This document shows, piece by piece, positions 59,629 through 64,000 of a DNA stretch of 64,000 nt. The stretch spans positions 3,936,118-4,000,117 of the forward strand of contig NZ_JAIFZO010000002.1 in assembly GCF_026341275.1 (NCBI RefSeq), read 5' to 3'. Within the stretch, counting starts at the first letter, position 1, and each line of letters begins with the position of its first letter. The translations under genes were made by a program, and so were the position numbers. The notes beneath the pieces were generated by a model. It was given only the letters and a program-made list of their open reading frames with translations, was not told the origin of the DNA and did not search any database. Source of the stretch: Streptomyces ortus (lineage in GTDB: Bacteria > Actinomycetota > Actinomycetes > Streptomycetales > Streptomycetaceae).

Positions 59629-60958
59629 GGTGGGAGCGTACGTGACGGCGGTGTTCGTGCATGGCTGCCGTGTAGACGTCGGCCGTGGCCGCCGCCGCCG
59701 TGTCCCAGCCGAACGACTGGGCGTGCCAGGCGGCTGCCGCGCCCATCCGGTCGGGGAGCGCACGGTTGTCGGCGAAATCGCGCAGCACGCGCGCGTAGTC
59801 GACGGGATTGTGCCCGGACACCAGAAAGCCCGTCTCCTTGTGGCGGACCGCGACCGGCAGACCGCCCACCGCGGCGGCGAGCACCGGAGTACCGGCCGCC
59901 TGTGCCTCTATGGCGACGAGGCCGAACGACTCGCTGTAGGAGGGCATCACCAGGACGGACGCGGCCCGGAACCAGTCCGCGAGCTGCTCTTGGCCGACCG
60001 GCGGCCGGAAGCACACCACGTCGGCGATGCCCAGCCGGGCGGCGAGTTTCTGCAGTCCCTCGGGCTTGGCGAGGCCGCTGCCGCTCGGGCCGCCCACCAC
60101 CGGGACGACGATGTTCGAGCGCAGCTCGGGGCGCTCCTCCAGGAGGACGGCGACCGCGCGCAGCAGCACGTCGGGCGCCTTCAGGGGCTGGATGCGGCCC
60201 GCGAAGAGCGGTATGAGGGCGTCCTGCGGGAGGCCGAGCCGCGCGCGGGCGGCGGCTCGTCCGTCGGCCGGGCGGAAGCGGTCGAGGTTCACGCCCGGGT
60301 GGACGACCGCGACCTTGTTCCGCTCGGCCTCGTAGTGGCGTATCAGCTCGTCGGCCTCTTCCGAGGTGTTGGCGATGAGCCGGTCGGCGGCGCGGACGAT
60401 CTGGGTCTCGCCGATGACACGGGCGGCGGGCTCGGGGGTGTCGTCCTCGGCCAGGGCGGCGTTCTTGACCTTCGCCATGGTGTGCATCGCGTGCACGAGG
60501 GGGGCGCCCCAGCGCTCGGCGGCCAGCCAGCCGACCTGCCCGGAGAGCCAGTAGTGCGAGTGGACGAGGTCGTAGTACCCGGGGCGGTGGCCGGCCCAGG
60601 CCTGCATCACCCCGTGCGTGAACGCGCACAGCTGGGCGGGCAGGTCCTCCTTGGCGAGGCCTTCGTAGGGGCCGGCGTCGACGTGCCGGACCAGGACGCC
60701 GGGCGCGAGTTCCACCTTGGGCGGCAGGGCCCCGGTGGTGGCGCGCGTGAAGATCTCGACCTCGATGTTGATCGCGGCGAGGCGCTGGGCCAGCTCCACG
60801 ATGTAGACGTTCATGCCGCCCGCGTCGCCCGTGCCCGGCTGGTGCAGTGGTGAGGTGTGCACGGAGAGCATCGCCACGCGGCGTGGCCTGCGGTGCAGGC
60901 GAAGCCTGGTCGAGGCCGCCGGCGAGCGGCGCCCGAGCCTGCTCACGTACTGGCTCAC
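59621..60958 (-). CDS. mshA: D-inositol-3-phosphate glycosyltransferase (mycothiol synthesis)
   Basis: A 445-aa GT4 enzyme that adds GlcNAc from UDP-GlcNAc to inositol-3-phosphate, the first step of mycothiol synthesis. The N-terminal domain begins after a basic extension (1-30): MLSVHTSPLHQPGTGDAGGM; the C-terminal nucleotide-sugar site has FAGRIQPLKAPD and the EX7E motif SYSESFGLVAIEAQA. GTG start with AAGGAGG 8 bp upstream. First gene of mshA-ybjN. Confidence 0.95.
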   Translation of the reverse strand: MSQYVSRLGRRSPAASTRLRLHRRPRRVAMLSVHTSPLHQPGTGDAGGMNVYIVELAQRLAAINIEVEIFTRATTGALPPKVELAPGVLVRHVDAGPYEGLAKEDLPAQLCAFTHGVMQAWAGHRPGYYDLVHSHYWLSGQVGWLAAERWGAPLVHAMHTMAKVKNAALAEDDTPEPAARVIGETQIVRAADRLIANTSEEADELIRHYEAERNKVAVVHPGVNLDRFRPADGRAAARARLGLPQDALIPLFAGRIQPLKAPDVLLRAVAVLLEERPELRSNIVVPVVGGPSGSGLAKPEGLQKLAARLGIADVVCFRPPVGQEQLADWFRAASVLVMPSYSESFGLVAIEAQAAGTPVLAAAVGGLPVAVRHKETGFLVSGHNPVDYARVLRDFADNRALPDRMGAAAAWHAQSFGWDTAAAATADVYTAAMHEHRRHVRSHHG

Positions 60959-61327
60959 GTGGCGTTCCTCCTTCGTACGGACGTGCTGCGGGCATGCCGG
61001 TGGCGGGCGTAGAACGCCCTTCAAGTCCTGAACATCGGAAACCTCCGCGCCATTTCCTCTTTACCGAATCATTGCCGTTGGTCGCTCAACCGTTCGACCC
61101 TGAATCGCGTTCCGGGCCGGCGCTTTTCAGCGCGTCGGGCGGCTTGCGCTTTCGACCTGTCCGGCGGGCTGTGCTCTTCAGGCCTGTCGGGCGGCTTGCG
61201 CTGTTCGGCCCGTCCGGCGTTCGAGGACGAGGCCGTTCAGGCCGACAGCGGGGGCCCGGGGGCGGCAGCCCCGGACGTCCACACCGACCCGGAGTCCGCA
61301 CCGCCCGCACCGCCTACCCTTGACCCC
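60959..61327. other. Divergent space with repeat-family remnants
   Basis: From about 61118 to 61215 a roughly 30-bp unit containing CGGGCGGCTTGCGCT and TGTCCGGCG recurs imperfectly three times, running into GCCCGTCCGGCGTTCGAGGAC at 61208-61228, the same family as the hairpin after ispF. The mshA promoter should lie near its left end. No gene seen. Confidence 0.6.
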
Positions 61328-62137
61328 ATGAACGCCCGCGCAGCGAAACCCGTGGGGACGGTGACGCGCGGGACCACCAACCCGAACCGCCTCCGCCGCA
61401 TGGACCGCTGGATCGCGGCCACCCACGGCGCCGCACTGCGCCGCGCCGACGACCCCGTGGCGGTCGACCTCGGGTACGGCGCGGCCCCCTGGACCGCGGT
61501 CGAGCTGCTCCAGCGCCTGCGTACCGCCGCTCCACGCGCGCGCGTGGTGGGCGTCGAGATCGATCCGGCCCGGGTCGCCGCCGCGAAGCCGTACGAACGC
61601 GACGGCCTCCGTTTCCGGCACGGCGGCTTCGAGATCCCGCTGCCCGTACGGCCGACACTGATCCGCGCGGCGAACGTCCTGCGGCAGTACGAGGAGGCCG
61701 AGGTCGCCGCGGTGTGGGCCCGGCTGTGCGCGCGCCTGGCCCCGGCTGACGCGGGCTCGCGCGGCGGGCTCCTCGTCGAGGGCACGTGCGACGAGATCGG
61801 CCGCCGGCACGTGTGGATCGCGCTCGGCCCCGAGGGCCCCCGGACCGCCACGTTCGCCACCCGCCTCGGCTCCCTGGACCGCCCGTCCGACCTGGCCGAA
61901 CGCCTCCCCAAGGCCCTCATCCACCACAACGTCCCGGGCGAGCCGGTGCACGCCTTCCTGCGCGACTTCGACCGCGCCTGGGCATCGGCCGCGCCGTACG
62001 CCTCGTACGGCGCCCGGCAGCGCTGGATCCGGGCGGTCCGCGATCTGACGGCCGACTGGCCGGTCGTGGACGGGGTGACGCGGTGGCGGCAGGGGGAAGT
62101 GACCGTGCGGTGGGAGGCGTTGGCGCCGGGCGCGTAG
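61328..62137 (+). CDS. SAM-dependent methyltransferase
   Basis: A 269-aa class I methyltransferase. Motif I is VAVDLGYGAAPWTAVELL; the acidic ribose-binding residue follows in VVGVEIDPARV. The substrate-facing C-terminal part contains RRHVWIALGPEGPRTATF. No known substrate; it is conserved beside mshA in Streptomyces as I recall. No strong ribosome site precedes the ATG. Confidence 0.83.
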   Translation: MNARAAKPVGTVTRGTTNPNRLRRMDRWIAATHGAALRRADDPVAVDLGYGAAPWTAVELLQRLRTAAPRARVVGVEIDPARVAAAKPYERDGLRFRHGGFEIPLPVRPTLIRAANVLRQYEEAEVAAVWARLCARLAPADAGSRGGLLVEGTCDEIGRRHVWIALGPEGPRTATFATRLGSLDRPSDLAERLPKALIHHNVPGEPVHAFLRDFDRAWASAAPYASYGARQRWIRAVRDLTADWPVVDGVTRWRQGEVTVRWEALAPGA

Positions 62138-62355
62138 GACGCGACGGGGATGCGACGGGAACGATCTCGGTGAGTCGTTCGTCACATTGGCGGGGAACGC
62201 GAGGGAGATCACCACCGACCGGGCAGTGAGGGGGAGGGAAGGGGCGGAAGGGAAGCGGGAGTTGTTACCCGCCTCTGTCGTATTCCGCGCCGACATGGCA
62301 CGATCCCCGGGGCGTTCCTAAGTTACTGACGGTAAATCAGTTTGGGGGTCGGTTC

Positions 62356-63453
62356 ATGGGGACCGGTGTGCGGAGCGTGACCACTACGGCCATGGCCCTG
62401 GCCTGTGCGGCAGTCATACTGGCCGCGCCGGGGGTGGCCTACGCGGCCCCGACGCCGACACCCAGCCCGGCACCGACCCGGACGCCCGTCCCGACCCCGA
62501 GTCCAACACCCGTGAGCACCGCGGACCTTGAAGCGGTCCGCGTGAAGCTTGAAGGGCTGTACCACGACGCGGCGGTCGCCACGGACGCGTACAACCTCGC
62601 CGAGGAGCGGACCGAGAAGCAGTCCACGCAGATCGTCGGGCTCGCCCGCGAGATCGTCGAGGGCAAGGCCAGGCTGGTCGAGCTGAAGAAGCGGGTGGGC
62701 GCCGCCGCCCGCGCCCAGTACCGCGTCGGCGGACTGCCCGACCAGGCCCAGCTGATGCTCAGCGACGACCCGGAAGCCTTCCTCGACGGCGCGGGCCGGA
62801 TCCGCCAGGGGGCACAAGCCACCAAGGGTCTGCTCGCCGAAATGCGGCGCACGCAGGAGGACTTGGAGCAGTACGCGCGCGACGCGGCGGCCCAGTGGAC
62901 GAAGCTCGAGGCCAACCGCGAGGCGAAGGCCAAGGCCAAGAAGAAAATCAAGAAGCAGATCGCCGCCGCCGAGAAGCTCGAGTCCCAGCTGGAGAAGAGC
63001 GAGAAGGAGCGGCTGGCGAAGCTGGAGCAGCAGGCCGCGTACAAGGCGCAGACGACCTGGCTGGACTCCGGCATCCTCGACGAGATCAACGGAAAGGCCT
63101 CGGCCCAGGGCAAGAAGGCCGTGGAGTACGCGACGGCACAGATCGGCAAGCCGTACGAGTGGGGCGCCGAGGGGCCGAAGACGTTCGACTGCTCCGGGCT
63201 CACCTCACAGGCGTGGGCCGCCGCAGGACAGGGCATCCCGCGTACCTCGCAGGAGCAGTGGAAGCAGCTCGACCGCGTCGCCGTCGAGGCCATGCGCCCC
63301 GGCGACCTCATCATCTACAACGCCGACGCCAGTCATGTCGCGATGTACATCGGCGACGGCGCGATGGTCCACGCGCCGCGCCCCGGTCGTACGGTGACGA
63401 TCGCGGGGGCGGGCTCGATGCCGATACTCGGCGTGGTCCGGCCGGGCAAGTGA
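62356..63453 (+). CDS. Secreted NlpC/P60 peptidoglycan hydrolase
   Basis: A 365-aa endopeptidase cleaving peptidoglycan stem peptides. Signal peptide 1-30, a Pro/Thr linker (about 31-53; PTPSPAPTRTP), a long coiled coil (about 55-245; Lys/Glu/Ala-rich KAKAKKKIKKQIAAAEKLES) and the catalytic NlpC/P60 domain (about 255-365) with Cys in FDCSGLTSQAW and His in DASHVAMYIGDG. GGGGGTCGG precedes the ATG. Resembles RipA/Swl-type hydrolases. A hairpin with ACTGA/TCAGT arms sits in its leader (about 62316-62340). Confidence 0.92.
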   Translation: MGTGVRSVTTTAMALACAAVILAAPGVAYAAPTPTPSPAPTRTPVPTPSPTPVSTADLEAVRVKLEGLYHDAAVATDAYNLAEERTEKQSTQIVGLAREIVEGKARLVELKKRVGAAARAQYRVGGLPDQAQLMLSDDPEAFLDGAGRIRQGAQATKGLLAEMRRTQEDLEQYARDAAAQWTKLEANREAKAKAKKKIKKQIAAAEKLESQLEKSEKERLAKLEQQAAYKAQTTWLDSGILDEINGKASAQGKKAVEYATAQIGKPYEWGAEGPKTFDCSGLTSQAWAAAGQGIPRTSQEQWKQLDRVAVEAMRPGDLIIYNADASHVAMYIGDGAMVHAPRPGRTVTIAGAGSMPILGVVRPGK

Positions 63454-63898
63454 GGTTCGCGCGGGGCGCGCGTCCTGCCTGACGCGCCCCCCGTCCGGCC
63501 CCCGACTCCGACTGCTCCCACCACCACCGCAATCGCCGTCGCCGCGCCGTCGCCGCAATCCCCGTCGCCCAGCCGTCGCCGCGCCATCGCCGCGGCGAAC
63601 TACCGCAGCGACCTGCCACAGGGTCTTGCCGAGTGACTTGCTGAGTGACTTGCCGCACGTGACACGCGGCACGTTCGAGGCCGGCGCTAAACCGGTGGGG
63701 CGTGATGTACGTCATCCCGTACAAGCGCACATCCTGCCCAATTGCGGTACAGGATGCGGCATATGACGGCGGCCGTTTTCCCCGCGCGCGGGCTGCCACC
63801 ATTCCTATGTGACGGCGCCTGACGCTATGGTCCCCGTCGGTGGATCGAGATCCCTCGACCCGCCATGCCCTCGGGGGGAGGGAAAGGAACCCAAGACG
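63454..63898. other. Repeat-rich leader of the last gene
   Basis: After a short hairpin (63463-63490) come GTCGCCGC-type repeats (about 63525-63595), a near-duplicate GAGTGACTTGC (about 63629 and 63641), and a purine-rich ribosome-site stretch (GGGGGGAGGGAAAGGAA) just before 63899. No coding frame seen. Confidence 0.5.
63463..63490. terminator. Hairpin after the NlpC/P60 gene
   Basis: An 8-bp GC stem (GGGGCGCG with CGCGCCCC register) begins 10 bp after the stop codon; a longer imperfect pairing extends it. Probable terminator. Confidence 0.6.
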
Positions 63899-64000
63899 AT
63901 GCCCGTACCCGTACCGCGGCAGAGAGCGATCCCCGCCGTGGAAGGTGGACAGGCTCACGCCGCGTCTCCATCCGGCGGACCGGCACAGGCCGCGCCCGCG
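63899..64000 (+). CDS. N-terminal fragment of an unidentified protein
   Basis: 34 codons are visible, beginning MPVPVPRQRAIPAVEGGQAH and continuing Pro/Ala/Gly-rich, typical of a disordered N-terminus. A strong purine-rich ribosome site precedes the ATG. From remembered Streptomyces gene order, a SpoIIE/PP2C-type phosphatase is possible here, but nothing visible proves it. Confidence 0.6.
   Translation, partial: MPVPVPRQRAIPAVEGGQAHAASPSGGPAQAAPA

Noticed and set aside
62138..62355. c-di-AMP (ydaO) riboswitch ahead of the NlpC/P60 gene
   Set aside because: Streptomyces cell-wall hydrolases often have one, but I could not find its conserved blocks (for example GGGTGAATC) in this 218-bp leader; only a small ACTGA/TCAGT hairpin is visible.

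Overview
The window is high-GC Streptomyces DNA, about 70% GC where I counted by eye. Supporting signs are GTG/TTG starts with purine-rich ribosome sites, mycothiol synthesis (mshA), CarD, the phoP/phoR/phoU locus with 11-bp PHO boxes, clpP3/clpP4 next to a PopR-like regulator, an AfsR-type SARP, ROK and HutC regulators beside sugar importers, and repeated Streptomyces intergenic hairpins. I saw no rRNA, tRNA, CRISPR array or complete insertion sequence.

Left part, 1-25.5 kb, accessory metabolism. It opens with the 5' end of a salicylyl-CoA 5-hydroxylase-like gene, then a DUF1232 protein, a metallo-beta-lactamase-fold hydrolase, an aldo/keto reductase, an SDR/TetR divergent pair with four operator-like palindromes, a secreted D-Ala-D-Ala carboxypeptidase-like serine hydrolase, a TerD-CAP-CAP fusion and a CDF metal exporter. 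popR faces the clpP3-clpP4 operon, whose second subunit lacks the catalytic histidine. Two sugar-uptake loci follow. The first (GntR/HutC, GH89 alpha-N-acetylglucosaminidase, SIS protein, ABC importer) looks like amino-sugar salvage. The second (ROK regulator, ABC importer, Gfo/Idh/MocA dehydrogenase) has an unknown substrate. Neither encodes an ABC ATPase, so both probably borrow a shared MsiK-type one. An orphan NarL-type regulator and a membrane protein close the section.

Centre, 25.5-40.8 kb. The most notable system is a compact, lower-GC operon on the minus strand: a 96-residue candidate RiPP precursor, a B12-binding radical SAM enzyme of the RiPP-maturation type, and a cytoplasmic S8 (subtilisin) peptidase. 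A 996-aa AfsR-like SARP regulator lies just upstream. The precursor has two TTA codons and the radical SAM gene one, which predicts dependence on the bldA tRNA. Around it lie a sensor kinase, an unknown 139-aa protein, an L,D-transpeptidase, a PLP decarboxylase, an SGNH lipoprotein and a CocE-type hydrolase/TetR pair.

Right part, 40.8-64 kb, looks like core chromosome: ispD-ispF, carD, a lipoprotein, phoR-phoP diverging from phoU, a Cys-rich 50-aa protein, a secreted cell-wall-binding protein, HAD and TmrB-like proteins, a GT2 with a small LAATG protein, gpmA, an MFS exporter, a DUF2000/AraC pair, a Tat-exported beta-helix protein, mshA-ybjN, a methyltransferase, an NlpC/P60 hydrolase and the start of one more gene. 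Several intergenic spaces here hold phased short tandem arrays (11, 13 and 14-15 bp) that no gene explains.
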